DNA of 64,000 nt, taken from positions 1 through 64,000 of the forward strand of contig NZ_SNTZ01000011.1 in the NCBI RefSeq assembly GCF_004916895.1, given 5' to 3'. The notes beneath the pieces are model-generated. The model saw only the letters and a list, made by a program, of their open reading frames with translations. It had not been told where the DNA came from and did not search any database. A program made the position numbers and the translations under genes. This document shows, in pieces, positions 15,768-25,109 of the stretch (positions are counted from its first letter, which is position 1; every line of letters begins with the position of its first letter). Origin of the DNA: Flagellimonas alvinocaridis (GTDB lineage: Bacteria > Bacteroidota > Bacteroidia > Flavobacteriales > Flavobacteriaceae).

Positions 15768-17657
15768 TTATTTGATCATATCATAGCTGCGGCTAATGAA
15801 CTTAGTGAGTTCTTCACCTTTCAGCAATCCTTTGCTCAATCGGGCCAAATCCAGGGATTGATTGATCAAACGTTCCCTCTTTTTGTCTGTTTTGGTGTTC
15901 AATATCTCGCTGACCAATTCATGGTTGGTGTTCACGATAAGGTTGTACATATCGGGCATGTTGCCCATTCCAAAAATTCCACCACCTCCGGTTCGTTGCA
16001 TTTCCTTCATGCGGCGCATGAACTCAGGTTCAGTGATGATGAAGGGGGAAGCGTTACTGTCCATGGCCTCCAATTGAATAGTGTATCCTTTATCGGCGCT
16101 GATGACTTTCTCCAAATTTTCCTTTAAGCGGTCTTTTTCTTCATCGGATAATTTGGAAATGGCCGTATCCTCTTTTTTGACCAAGTTGTCTATATGGTCG
16201 GCATCCACGCGGACAAAGGATAGATTTTCCTTGGAGCCCTCCAGTTTCTGCATCAAATGCGAAACAATAGGGGAGTCCATCAACAAAATTTCATAGCCTT
16301 TTGCCTTGGCGGCTTCAATGTAGCTGTGCTGCGCTTCCATATCCGAAGCATAGAGAACTACCAATTTATTATCCTTATCGGTCTGGTTGTCCTTGATTTT
16401 GGCCTCCAGTTCCTCAAAAGTGTAAAACGTGCCATCCACGGTAGGGTAAAGGGCAAACTTATCGGCTTTTTCAAAGAATTTTTCTTCGGAAAGCATGCCG
16501 TATTCAATCACGATTTTGATGTCGTTCCACTTTTGTTCAAAATCCTCCCGGTTGTTCTTGAATAGGGAACTCAACTTATCGGCCACCTTTCTAGTGATGT
16601 AAGAAGAGATTTTCTTCACGGCACCATCGGCCTGCAGATAAGATCGTGATACGTTCAAGGGAATGTCAGGGGAATCAATGACCCCACGCAACATGGTCAG
16701 GAATTCAGGAACAATACCTTCCACATTATCCGTAACGAACACTTGGTTCTGGTACAATTGAATCCTGTCTTTCTGGATATTGAGGTCATTCGTCAATTTG
16801 GGAAAATACAGAATCCCGGTCAGGTTAAAGGGATAGTCCACATTCAGATGGATGTGGAACAAAGGCTCCTCGAACTGCATGGGATAAAGCCCCCTGTAAA
16901 AATTCTTGTAATCCTCGTCCTTAAGGTCGGTGGGCTGCTTGGTCCATGCCGGAGCAGGGTTGTTGATGATATCGTCCACCTCTTCTGTTGGAGCTGGCTC
17001 GTCCTCTTTGGCCCCTTCTGGCTTGGGAAGTGTTTCCGTACGGGTTCCAAATTTAATCGGAATGGGCATGAACTTGTTGTACTTGGTCAGCAGTTCACGG
17101 ATTTTGGCATCTTCCAAAAATTCGGTGGAATCCTCCGCAATATGAAGGATGATTTCCGTACCCCTGTCTTTTTTCTTAGCTTCTTCCAGGGTAAATTCAG
17201 GGGAGCCATCACAGACCCAATGTACTGCGGGCTCATCCTTGAAGCTCTTGGTGATGATCTCTACCTTTTCCGCCACCATAAAGGCCGAATAGAAACCAAG
17301 TCCAAAATGACCTATGATTCCCGTATCCTTACCGGCATCTTTATATTTGTCCAAAAACTCCTCCGCTCCTGAAAAAGCCACCTCGTTGATGTACTTTTTC
17401 ACTTCATCCTCGGTCATACCGACCCCTTGGTCCAAAATGTGGATGCGTTTTTTGTCCTTGTCCACTTTGACCTCGATGATGGGATTTCCATATTCCACCT
17501 TGGCCTCGCCAATGGAGGTCAAGTGCTTTAGCTTTAGGGTTGCATCCGTTGCATTTGAAATAAGTTCCCTTAAGAAGATTTCATGATCACTGTACAGAAA
17601 CTTCTTGATCAAGGGAAAGATGTTCTCTACTGAAACATTGATTTTACCTGTTGCCAT
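15768..17657 (-). CDS. htpG: Molecular chaperone HtpG (Hsp90)
   Basis: This 629-residue protein is full length for bacterial Hsp90. The N-terminal GHKL ATPase domain is clear: ELISNATDA at about 36, DQGVGMT at about 76, GHFGLGFYSAFMVA at about 115-128. The middle and C-terminal dimerisation domains follow. An acidic insertion (PEGAKEDEPAPTEEVDD) sits at about 213-230, as in other Bacteroidetes. It is a cytosolic ATP-dependent folding chaperone, probably stress-induced; a cluster of TGACA repeats lies 57-82 bp upstream. Confidence 0.97.
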   Translation of the reverse strand: MATGKINVSVENIFPLIKKFLYSDHEIFLRELISNATDATLKLKHLTSIGEAKVEYGNPIIEVKVDKDKKRIHILDQGVGMTEDEVKKYINEVAFSGAEEFLDKYKDAGKDTGIIGHFGLGFYSAFMVAEKVEIITKSFKDEPAVHWVCDGSPEFTLEEAKKKDRGTEIILHIAEDSTEFLEDAKIRELLTKYNKFMPIPIKFGTRTETLPKPEGAKEDEPAPTEEVDDIINNPAPAWTKQPTDLKDEDYKNFYRGLYPMQFEEPLFHIHLNVDYPFNLTGILYFPKLTNDLNIQKDRIQLYQNQVFVTDNVEGIVPEFLTMLRGVIDSPDIPLNVSRSYLQADGAVKKISSYITRKVADKLSSLFKNNREDFEQKWNDIKIVIEYGMLSEEKFFEKADKFALYPTVDGTFYTFEELEAKIKDNQTDKDNKLVVLYASDMEAQHSYIEAAKAKGYEILLMDSPIVSHLMQKLEGSKENLSFVRVDADHIDNLVKKEDTAISKLSDEEKDRLKENLEKVISADKGYTIQLEAMDSNASPFIITEPEFMRRMKEMQRTGGGGIFGMGNMPDMYNLIVNTNHELVSEILNTKTDKKRERLINQSLDLARLSKGLLKGEELTKFISRSYDMIK

Positions 17658-17713
17658 TGTTTTTACATTTTCTTTACGCCATTAGGACAAAAAAAATACC
17701 AGACTGATAAAGG

Positions 17714-17739
17714 TGACAAACTGACATTGACCCTTGACA
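17714..17739. promoter_or_regulatory. TGACA repeat cluster upstream of htpG
   Basis: TGACA occurs at 17714, 17722 and 17735 and TGAC at 17728, at 6-8 base spacing. They stand between htpG and the divergent KAS III gene. A role in stress control of htpG is inferred from position alone. Confidence 0.35.
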
Positions 17740-17765
17740 TAGGACCCAGATAAAAATTTAACATA

Positions 17766-17803
17766 ATTTTGTTTATCTTTTTTTTAAAAAAATTAAACAA
17801 AAT
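17766..17803. repeat. AT-rich inverted repeat in the htpG/KAS III divergent region
   Basis: Perfect 10-bp arms, ATTTTGTTTA (17766-17775) and TAAACAAAAT (17794-17803), enclose a T-run followed by an A-run. It is not between convergent genes, so a terminator role is unlikely. It could be an operator or simply an intrinsically bent site. Confidence 0.5.
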
Positions 17804-17885
17804 ATGTATCTTTAGATTGTTATTGGAAAGATTGCTATGAAATAGGTTTATCCATAACGTACTTTTATTTATTGGTTAGGTTGTT

Positions 17886-17918
17886 GGAAATGCATCTTCG
17901 CTCGGAGGTGCATTTTCG
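17886..17918 (+). other. Terminator-like hairpin in the leader of the KAS III gene
   Basis: An RNA stem of about 11 pairs (AAATGCATCT with AGGTGCATTT, including G-U pairs, 8-base loop) is followed by a T-rich stretch. It lies about 130 bases before the KAS III start in a 390-bp gap with no visible gene. It could end a short transcript or act as an attenuator. Confidence 0.45.
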
Positions 17919-18048
17919 TTTTGTGATAAAGCTCCAAAACCGTCTAAACTTTTATTTTATCAATATTTATGCGGTTCTATGGATATATTTTTTACTTTTC
18001 GGTTTAATAGCCCCGTTTTTTTGATAATTTATTTATAAACGTAGGACA

Positions 18049-19062
18049 ATGTATAATTCAAGAATATCAGGACTGGGATTCTATGTACCTGAAAATGTGG
18101 TCACCAATGATGATTTGTCCAAAGTAATGGACACCAATGATGAATGGATTCAAGAACGTACCGGTATAAGAGAACGCAGACATGTGGTAAAGGGCACGGA
18201 TACCACCACATCCATGGGAGTAAAGGCGGCGCAAAAAGCCATTGAAAGGGCAGGAATAGATAAGAATGATATTGATTTTATCATTTTCGCCACCTTGAGC
18301 CCTGATTACTATTTTCCAGGTCCAGGGGTTTTGGTACAACGTGATTTGGATATCAAAACCGTGGGAGCTTTGGATATTAGAAACCAATGCTCTGGATTCG
18401 TGTATGGCATTTCTGTGGCGGACCAATATATTAAAAGCGGCATGTACAAGAATGTGTTGGTCATTGGTTCCGAACTGCATTCCCATGGGCTGGACATGAC
18501 CACAAGGGGGAGGGGAGTCTCCGTAATATTTGGGGATGGTGCCGGAGCAGCGGTGCTCACCCGGGAGGAAGAAACAACCAAAGGAATTTTATCATCGCAC
18601 CTACATTCTGAAGGACAGCATGCTGAGGAGCTTTCACTGATTGCCCCGGGGATGGGAAAACGTTGGGTAACCGATATTCTGGAAGATGTTGACTCAGGGG
18701 AAGAGGATACCTCTTATTTTCCGTACATGAACGGACAATTTGTCTTCAAAAATGCTGTGGTTCGTTTTAGTGAAGTGATTATGGAAGGGTTGGGAGCGAA
18801 CAATTTGGGGCCTCAGGATATTGATATGCTGATTCCCCACCAAGCCAATTTGCGCATTTCACAATTCATTCAAAAGAAATTTGGACTATCTGATGATCAG
18901 GTATTCAACAATATTATGAGCTATGGGAACACAACGGCAGCTTCTATTCCCATTGCATTGACTGAAGCTTGGGAACAAGGGAAGGTCAAAGAAGGTGATT
19001 TGGTGGTCTTGGCCGCATTTGGGAGTGGCTTTACCTGGGGAAGCGTAATTATTAGATGGTAA
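18049..19062 (+). CDS. 3-oxoacyl-ACP synthase III family protein (FabH-like)
   Basis: The 337-residue thiolase-fold enzyme has the full KAS III triad: Cys114 (IRNQCSGFVYG), His264 (IPHQANLRI) and Asn294 (YGNTTAASIP). It would condense an acyl-CoA with malonyl-ACP or a related substrate. The neighbourhood lacks other fatty acid synthesis genes such as rpmF, plsX or acc, and it is paired with a PPOX-family gene 1 bp downstream. It may therefore be a specialised paralog rather than the main FabH. Substrate choice cannot be read here. Confidence 0.9.
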   Translation: MYNSRISGLGFYVPENVVTNDDLSKVMDTNDEWIQERTGIRERRHVVKGTDTTTSMGVKAAQKAIERAGIDKNDIDFIIFATLSPDYYFPGPGVLVQRDLDIKTVGALDIRNQCSGFVYGISVADQYIKSGMYKNVLVIGSELHSHGLDMTTRGRGVSVIFGDGAGAAVLTREEETTKGILSSHLHSEGQHAEELSLIAPGMGKRWVTDILEDVDSGEEDTSYFPYMNGQFVFKNAVVRFSEVIMEGLGANNLGPQDIDMLIPHQANLRISQFIQKKFGLSDDQVFNNIMSYGNTTAASIPIALTEAWEQGKVKEGDLVVLAAFGSGFTWGSVIIRW

Positions 19063-19063
19063 A

Positions 19064-19603
19064 ATGGGAAGACAGATCCCGGAGCTGACCCCGCCGCTGA
19101 TAGAATTCATCAATAATCAAAAAATGTTCTTTGTGGCCACGGCCATGGATGAGGGTTCCGTGAACCTGTCCCCAAAAGGATTGGATTCATTGAGAGTGAT
19201 CAATTCCCAACGGGTCATTTGGCTCAACCTTACCGGAAGTGGCAATGAAACAGCCATCCATTTGGAGCACAAAAACCGAATTACCCTAATGTTCTGTGCC
19301 TTCGAGGGTGACCCTTTGATTTTACGATTGTATGGAACAGCAAAGGTCTATTCCTATAAAAGTACTGAGTGGGAAGAGCATATTGGATTATTCCCTGAGA
19401 TGGCTGGGGGTAGGCAGTTGGTTGATGTACATATTGAAAAAGTGCAGACCTCATGCGGTATGGGAATTCCCATTATGGAATACCAACACCAACGGAAAGA
19501 ACTGGTGGATTGGGCACAAAAGCAGGGAGAAAGTGGTCTGAAAAAATATTGGGAGAAGAAAAACACCGTCAGTTTGGATGGTCTCCCGCATAAGTTTGAC
19601 TAA
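19064..19603 (+). CDS. Pyridoxamine 5'-phosphate oxidase family protein
   Basis: The 179-residue protein has the split-barrel flavin-binding pattern: FFVATAMDEGSVNLSPKGLD at about 22-42, VIWLNLTGSGNETAIHLE at about 52-70, ITLMFCAFEGDPLILRLYG at about 75-93. Members bind FMN or F420 or lack a cofactor; this one is a general PPOX-like oxidoreductase, not PdxH. It starts 1 bp after the KAS III gene, so the two are one operon ended by a clear terminator. Confidence 0.85.
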   Translation: MGRQIPELTPPLIEFINNQKMFFVATAMDEGSVNLSPKGLDSLRVINSQRVIWLNLTGSGNETAIHLEHKNRITLMFCAFEGDPLILRLYGTAKVYSYKSTEWEEHIGLFPEMAGGRQLVDVHIEKVQTSCGMGIPIMEYQHQRKELVDWAQKQGESGLKKYWEKKNTVSLDGLPHKFD

Positions 19604-19605
19604 AT

Positions 19606-19638
19606 AAAAACCCCGATCTTTCCAGACCGGGGTTTTTT
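19606..19638. terminator. Rho-independent terminator (PPOX gene)
   Basis: The stem ACCCCG/CGGGGT, with further ATCT/AGAC pairing, has an A-tract before and six T after. It can serve the plus-strand operon and possibly the convergent receptor gene. Confidence 0.85.
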
Positions 19639-19699
19639 ATTGATACCTCTGGCAATATTAACCAACCAACACTTTTTTGCCGAGTATATCAATTTTCAA

Positions 19700-22150
19700 T
19701 TATAGAATGCCTCCACCAGTTTCTTTGGTTCGGTCGTCTCTTCTTTTACGCTGTTTGGCGCGGTTTTTTCCACTTCCAAAACGATAGGACAAGCCTACAT
19801 ATACGTTGTTGCTTTCCCAATTGAATCCTCCTTCTTGTAAATATGGGCGTTCCCCATCAAAAGCAAAACGCATGGTGTTGAAAATGTCGTTGTAGTTTAC
19901 ACTTATGGTACCCTTGCCCTCATCAAAGCTATATCGTGCTCCAAGATTTACAAAGTACATGGGTTCTACCTTAAATTGGATGTTTCTGTTTTTACCGCGA
20001 TAAAATCCAAAGGCTTGTAGGGTAAGTTTTTTGGTCACGGTAAAGCTGTTGTTCATTCGTAGGTTCCAGGCGGTGTTGTCCACTTCCACATCTTCAACTA
20101 CGATATCGTCTTCGGATGGATCGGCAATGTTACCTGGAATGCTCTCCGTGATACCTCGATTGGTTTGGGAGAAAATATCGAAACTACCATTGATGTTCCA
20201 CCATTTTGTAGGCCTATAGTTGGTTGAAAACTCAAATCCATATGCGGAAGTTTCATCAAAATTATCGAAAGTGAGTATGATTTTGTTGAAGTCCAGTCGG
20301 TCCACAAAAACTGCTCTGTTGATTTCATCCTTGATGCTACGGTAAAATACACCCCCTGTTATGCTACCATTTTTGATACGCCGGGTATAATTTGCTTCAT
20401 AGGAACTGGTGAACTGAGGCACCAAATTCGGGTTACCAAAAGAAGAGATCAACGGAGTGGCAAACTCTCTGATGGGATTTACTTGCTGCAACCCAGGACG
20501 ATCTACACGTCTGCTATAGCTTACCTGTAACTGGTCCTTTTCATTGGGAGTAAATGTTAAAAAGGCAGAGGGGTATATTTCGGTATACTTATCGGTAAAG
20601 GCTCTTACACTATTGGTATCTGCCTGAACCTCCACATCTTCTATACGTACGCCCATTTGATACGACCACTTCTTGTAATTCTGACCGAAAGTGGCATAGG
20701 CCGAGTAGATATCCATTCCATACACAAAGTTGGTATTGGGGGTTGGTACCAAAACACCGTTTGAGTTAAAGGAAGAACCTGTTGAAGCATAGTCCACATC
20801 AGTTTCAAAGTTTCTGGCCTCTAAGCCAATTTCCAATTTTGAGATACTGTCCAGCGGATTTACATAGTCCAAGTTGGCTATGGTCTGGTCCCTTTTGGTA
20901 TCCACAAAATCCATGTAGTTTGGATATAGTGAGGCGCCCACTGATCTAAAATTGGCGTCTTGGTTATTTTCAAAGCGGTTATGGTCCACTTCCAGTTCAA
21001 TATTATGTCCTTCTTTGGCAAAATCCAATTTGTAATTAAAGTTGTACTGTTCGCTTCGGTTGTCCGAAACATCGTTGAAAAATTGGGTTACATTGCGGGA
21101 TGCATCCGTGTTATAGGTTACCTCGGTGATGCCCCTTCCATCACCTTCAAAAATGTTTTGGTTGGTGAAAACGGAAATGGTATTTTTTTCATTAAGGTAG
21201 AAATCGACCCCCAATTTATACAAGTGGGACTTGTTGTTGTTGAAGAAATCGAAATCTTGCAATGAGTTTTCTTCCAATCTGAAGATATTTCCATTGTTCA
21301 CATACTTGCCTATGTTGTTGCCATAATTTCCATAAAAGTTAAACTTCCCGTTTCTGTAGTTCAAATCAACAGAACTGTTGAATTTGGCTTCAATTCCTTT
21401 GGTAAGCCCCAAGTTAACATTTCCATTGAACCCAATATTGGCGTTTCCGTGAAGCACAATATTGATGATGCCACTCATGCCCTCGGGATTGTACTTGGCC
21501 GATGGATTGGTGATCAATTCAATGGACTTAATGGAGGTTGATGGGATTTGACGCAGCAATTGCGCAACAGGGACGTTGGATAGTTTTCCATCTACCATTA
21601 CCCGAACATTGGAGTTGCCACGAAGGGTAATATCTCCAGTCTGTGCATCTACGTTTACAGATGGAATGTTGTTCATAATGTCTGAAGCTGTGGCACCGGC
21701 CGTAGTCAAGTCTTTTCCCACATTAATGACCTTTCTGTCCACACGTTGTTCAATGGTGGTTCGTTCTCCAACCAACTCTACTTCATCCAATTCTTGGGTG
21801 TTCTCCATTAGGGTAATGGTGCCCAAGTTCAGGTTTCGGTTGTTTTTGTTGATGACCAAGGTTTCGGAGTGGGTCTTGTATCCTATAAACTGTACTTCCA
21901 GTAAAAAAGAGCCATCAGGCAGTTTTTTTATTTCAAAGGTACCATCATCGTTGGTGATACCCCCGGTGATTGTTTCAGAACCATCCTCGGATTTTATAAC
22001 TACTGCGGCATAGGCCACAGGTTGTTGAAGTGCATTGTCAATGACAGTTCCCGATATGGAACCTAATGCGTCTTCTAAAGGGTTTGCAAATAGTTTGGTT
22101 GAGTGTGCACTGCATATAAGCAATGCAAAAAGTAAGACTACTTTTTTCAT
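19700..22150 (-). CDS. TonB-dependent-receptor-like outer membrane protein with carboxypeptidase-regulatory domain
   Basis: The 816-residue protein has a signal peptide and a carboxypeptidase-regulatory-like domain at about 30-115 (GSISGTVIDNALQQPVAYAAV). The plug domain follows (DIMNNIPSVNVDAQTGDITLRG, then RVMVDG and SIELITNPSAKYNPEGMSGIINI) and then a large barrel. It belongs to the outer-membrane beta-barrel family that resembles TonB receptors but lacks a SusD partner; none is nearby. The C-terminus is basic (KNRAKQRKRRDDRTKE), not the usual aromatic end. The ligand is unknown. Confidence 0.9.
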   Translation of the reverse strand: MKKVVLLFALLICSAHSTKLFANPLEDALGSISGTVIDNALQQPVAYAAVVIKSEDGSETITGGITNDDGTFEIKKLPDGSFLLEVQFIGYKTHSETLVINKNNRNLNLGTITLMENTQELDEVELVGERTTIEQRVDRKVINVGKDLTTAGATASDIMNNIPSVNVDAQTGDITLRGNSNVRVMVDGKLSNVPVAQLLRQIPSTSIKSIELITNPSAKYNPEGMSGIINIVLHGNANIGFNGNVNLGLTKGIEAKFNSSVDLNYRNGKFNFYGNYGNNIGKYVNNGNIFRLEENSLQDFDFFNNNKSHLYKLGVDFYLNEKNTISVFTNQNIFEGDGRGITEVTYNTDASRNVTQFFNDVSDNRSEQYNFNYKLDFAKEGHNIELEVDHNRFENNQDANFRSVGASLYPNYMDFVDTKRDQTIANLDYVNPLDSISKLEIGLEARNFETDVDYASTGSSFNSNGVLVPTPNTNFVYGMDIYSAYATFGQNYKKWSYQMGVRIEDVEVQADTNSVRAFTDKYTEIYPSAFLTFTPNEKDQLQVSYSRRVDRPGLQQVNPIREFATPLISSFGNPNLVPQFTSSYEANYTRRIKNGSITGGVFYRSIKDEINRAVFVDRLDFNKIILTFDNFDETSAYGFEFSTNYRPTKWWNINGSFDIFSQTNRGITESIPGNIADPSEDDIVVEDVEVDNTAWNLRMNNSFTVTKKLTLQAFGFYRGKNRNIQFKVEPMYFVNLGARYSFDEGKGTISVNYNDIFNTMRFAFDGERPYLQEGGFNWESNNVYVGLSYRFGSGKNRAKQRKRRDDRTKETGGGIL

Positions 22151-22303
22151 GAGCTGTTCGTTTTTTGATTAGATTGACGATGATACCTACAAGACGTATT
22201 GTAGATGGGAATGTTACATGTAGAAATAATTTTAACATTATTTAACAAAATGTAAATGGGCTCAATGTAAGTGAAGGTCTTTGAGTTAGACTAACATGAT
22301 GCT

Positions 22304-22352
22304 GAAAAAAAGAAACCCTGACAATTTCAACCGAAGTTGACTGCCAGGGTTT
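22304..22352 (-). terminator. Orphan rho-independent terminator on the minus strand
   Basis: The stem AAACCCTG/CAGGGTTT has a second inner stem TCAAC-CGAA-GTTGA. On the minus strand it is followed by a run of seven T. No minus-strand gene lies just upstream of it, since the region 22353-22494 precedes a plus-strand gene. It may end a short untranslated RNA. The rest of the 343-bp gap holds no gene that I can see. Confidence 0.6.
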
Positions 22353-22494
22353 TAACATTGATAAGCTATACTAAACACTAACCATTAACTATAAAAAATA
22401 CAGTCTTACCAATGAAAGATTTTATCTATACAATAGACGTGTTTTTTTGTAAAAAGTTTCAATATTTAACGCAGTTTAACACATAAATTAACAA

Positions 22495-22854
22495 ATGGGC
22501 CAAACACTTGTCATGGGGGCTTCTACAAACCCAGGAAGATACAGCAATATAGCAATTCGTAGATTGGTTGAGAACAAGGTGGAAACAACCGCATTTGGAA
22601 TCAATGGGGGAACTGTATCAGGAGTACAAATTAAGGATAACTTGAGTGATTTTCAAAATGTTGACACCATAACCTTGTATTTAAACCCTAAAAGGCAAAA
22701 AGAGTACTACCAAAAAATTTTGGACATCAAACCTAAGCGGGTCATATTTAATCCAGGTACAGAAAATCCTGAATTTCAAGAAATCTTGACCCAGGCCGGC
22801 ATTGAAGTTGAGGTAGCTTGTACTTTGGTACTTCTTGCTACTGGGCAGTATTAG
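22495..22854 (+). CDS. CoA-binding domain protein (YccU-like)
   Basis: The 119-residue protein is a single Rossmann-like CoA-binding domain: [19 protein letters not shown] at 6-24, then [13 protein letters not shown] and [14 protein letters not shown]. Length and motif order match small bacterial CoA-binding proteins of unknown role. It overlaps the 3' end of the convergent symporter gene by 17 bp. Confidence 0.88.
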   Translation: MGQTLVMGASTNPGRYSNIAIRRLVENKVETTAFGINGGTVSGVQIKDNLSDFQNVDTITLYLNPKRQKEYYQKILDIKPKRVIFNPGTENPEFQEILTQAGIEVEVACTLVLLATGQY

Positions 22855-24319
22855 GTATGGTTTCTCTTGTTCTGATCAACCATAGCCCAATAAATGTCAA
22901 AAGTCCGTTCAGAGGCAACAACTCATAACCAACGATGTATCCGCCCAAATAGTCGGCAGGGATGTTGGCCACAAGTACAATAATGGTCACTGAAAGTAAG
23001 GCGACAATCCACACATAGGCATCTTTTACCTTGTGTTTGGTGAAAATGCCAAAGGCAAAGAGGCCCAATAGAGGCCCGTAGGTATATCCCGCAACAGTCA
23101 AAAGGCTATCAATGACATTGCTGCTCAAGATGTACTTAAAGGCAATGATCACCAGTACCAACAAAATGCTCATGGCAATATGGGTTTGTTTCCTGACTTT
23201 CTTTTGTTCGGCCTCGGTTTTTTTCTCAACATTTAAAAAATCAACACAAAAGGAAGTGGTCAGCGAGGTAAGCGCACTATCGGCACTACTGTAGGCGGCG
23301 GCAATAAGTCCCAGCATAAAGGTAACCGCAAGGGCAAGGCCCAACCCGCCGTTCAGTGCGATTTCAGGAAACAACAAATCCGTTTTTGGTGTACCGTCCA
23401 TAAGCGGTATGGAAATGGACTCCCGTTGGGCATAAATAAAAAGAAGGGCCCCAAGAAGCAAGAACAGAATCTTGGCACCAACCAAAACAAAGGTGAAGGA
23501 TACCATATTCTTCTGGGCATCTTTCAAGGATTTACAGGTAAGGTTCTTCTGCATCATATCTTGATCCAATCCGGTCATGCAAATGGTCACGAACATGCCG
23601 CCTAAAAACGATTTGATGAAATGGTTGCGGTCCAGAAAATCATCCATTATTAGAATGTTGCTATAATCTTTAAGCTCATTGGATGCCAAAAATTCACCAA
23701 AGCTCCAGCCAAGGGCATCATTGATCAGCACTATGGAGAGGACAACGGCCGTGATCATAAAAAGTGTTTGTAATGTATCGGTCCAAACAATGGTTTTAAT
23801 ACCGCCACGGTTGGTGTATAGCCAAATCAATAGAATTGAAATGGCAACGGTAAACTCAAACCGCACCCCAAGGTCATCAAAAACAAATTGTTGCAATACT
23901 ATGGCCACTAGGTACAATCGGAAAGAAGCTCCCAAAACCCTGGAGATAAAAAAGAAAAAAGCTCCCGTTTTATGGCTTACGGTACCAAAACGCTCCAATA
24001 AATACTCATAAATGGAAGTTAGATTAAGCTTGTAATAGAGGGGTAACAAAAGAAAAGCCACCACCAAATACCCGAAAATGTACCCAATAACTACCTGTAA
24101 ATAGCTAAACTGGGTATCCGCCACCCAACCGGGAACCGAAATAAAAGTTACTCCAGACAACGAAGCCCCAACCATGCCAAAAGCAACCACATACCAAGGG
24201 GATTGTTTCCCTGCCTTGAAGAAATCTGCGTTGGAGTCATTTTTACCGGTAAAATAAGAGATTAGAATCAGCACCAAGAAATAGGCACCAATAAGAAGGA
24301 GAATTTGTGTGGCTGTCAT
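22838..24319 (-). CDS. Sodium:solute symporter family protein
   Basis: The start at 24319 ([13 protein letters not shown]) is preferred over an ATG nine codons upstream because the first membrane helix begins directly after it. About 13 transmembrane helices are visible, with the SSS family motifs [19 protein letters not shown] in helix 2 and [13 protein letters not shown] in the middle. It should be an inner-membrane Na+-coupled importer. The substrate (sugar, amino acid or sialic acid) cannot be assigned. No catabolic genes are adjacent. Confidence 0.88.
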   Translation of the reverse strand: MTATQILLLIGAYFLVLILISYFTGKNDSNADFFKAGKQSPWYVVAFGMVGASLSGVTFISVPGWVADTQFSYLQVVIGYIFGYLVVAFLLLPLYYKLNLTSIYEYLLERFGTVSHKTGAFFFFISRVLGASFRLYLVAIVLQQFVFDDLGVRFEFTVAISILLIWLYTNRGGIKTIVWTDTLQTLFMITAVVLSIVLINDALGWSFGEFLASNELKDYSNILIMDDFLDRNHFIKSFLGGMFVTICMTGLDQDMMQKNLTCKSLKDAQKNMVSFTFVLVGAKILFLLLGALLFIYAQRESISIPLMDGTPKTDLLFPEIALNGGLGLALAVTFMLGLIAAAYSSADSALTSLTTSFCVDFLNVEKKTEAEQKKVRKQTHIAMSILLVLVIIAFKYILSSNVIDSLLTVAGYTYGPLLGLFAFGIFTKHKVKDAYVWIVALLSVTIIVLVANIPADYLGGYIVGYELLPLNGLLTFIGLWLIRTRETIPNTAQ

Positions 24320-24353
24320 AAAGGTATTTTGATTTGCAAAGTACAAAAGTTAA

Positions 24354-24379
24354 TTGGTAACGCTAAAATCGTAATTTTG
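24354..24379 (+). promoter_or_regulatory. Candidate promoter of recR
   Basis: TTG at 24354-24356 and TAATTTTG at 24372-24379 (TAnnTTTG) are 15 bp apart, slightly short for the Bacteroidetes type. The ATG of recR is 16 bp downstream. Confidence 0.45.
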
Positions 24380-24395
24380 TTGGACATTTAAGGCT

Positions 24396-25016
24396 ATGGA
24401 ATTTTCATCAAAGCTATTGGAAAATGCAGTTTACGAAGTGTCGCAATTGCCTGGTATTGGCAAACGAACGGCATTGCGTTTGGTTTTGCACCTGTTGAAA
24501 CAACCTCTGGAAAGAACGGAACACTTGTCCAATGCCCTTTTAAAACTCAAGGGTGAGGTGAATTTTTGCAAGCAATGCCATAATATTTCGGACACAGAAC
24601 TTTGCGAGATATGCGCCAATCCCAAGAGGGATGAGTCCTTGGTATGTGTGGTGGAGGACATTAGGGACGTAATGGCCATTGAAAATACATCGCAATACAA
24701 CGGACTGTACCATGTTTTGGGAGGTAAAATTTCGCCTATGGAAGGTATTGGCCCCCAAGACCTGAACATTGTATCGTTGGTGAATCGGGTAAAAGAAGGC
24801 ACCGTGAAAGAGCTCATTTTTGCATTGAGTTCCACCATGGAAGGTGATACTACCAATTTTTATATCTACCGACAGTTGGAAGGTTTGGAAGTGACTACCT
24901 CCACTATAGCTCGGGGAATTTCGGTTGGGGATGAATTGGAATATGCAGATGAGGTAACTTTGGGAAGAAGTATTTTAAACCGGGTTCCATTTGAAAGTTC
25001 CATGAAGACCACTTAG
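24396..25016 (+). CDS. recR: Recombination mediator protein RecR
   Basis: It works with RecO and RecF to load RecA on gapped DNA. The 206-residue protein has the N-terminal helix-hairpin-helix ([20 protein letters not shown], about 12-31). A zinc finger follows ([16 protein letters not shown], about 58-73), then a Toprim domain starting at [15 protein letters not shown]. It is full length and alone between its own promoter and the E2 gene. Confidence 0.96.
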   Translation: MEFSSKLLENAVYEVSQLPGIGKRTALRLVLHLLKQPLERTEHLSNALLKLKGEVNFCKQCHNISDTELCEICANPKRDESLVCVVEDIRDVMAIENTSQYNGLYHVLGGKISPMEGIGPQDLNIVSLVNRVKEGTVKELIFALSSTMEGDTTNFYIYRQLEGLEVTTSTIARGISVGDELEYADEVTLGRSILNRVPFESSMKTT

Positions 25017-25064
25017 ATTCGATTAATTTATATGGTTAAATCAATAAAGAGTCGATTTCTTTAG

Positions 25065-25072
25065 TATTTTTG
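25065..25072 (+). promoter_or_regulatory. Candidate -7 box of the E2 gene
   Basis: TATTTTTG fits TAnnTTTG and lies 37 bp upstream of the ATG at 25110. No -33 TTG is seen at good spacing. Confidence 0.4.
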
Positions 25073-25109
25073 CAAAATATAAGTCAATATCACTTCGTTA
25101 AATAAGAAT

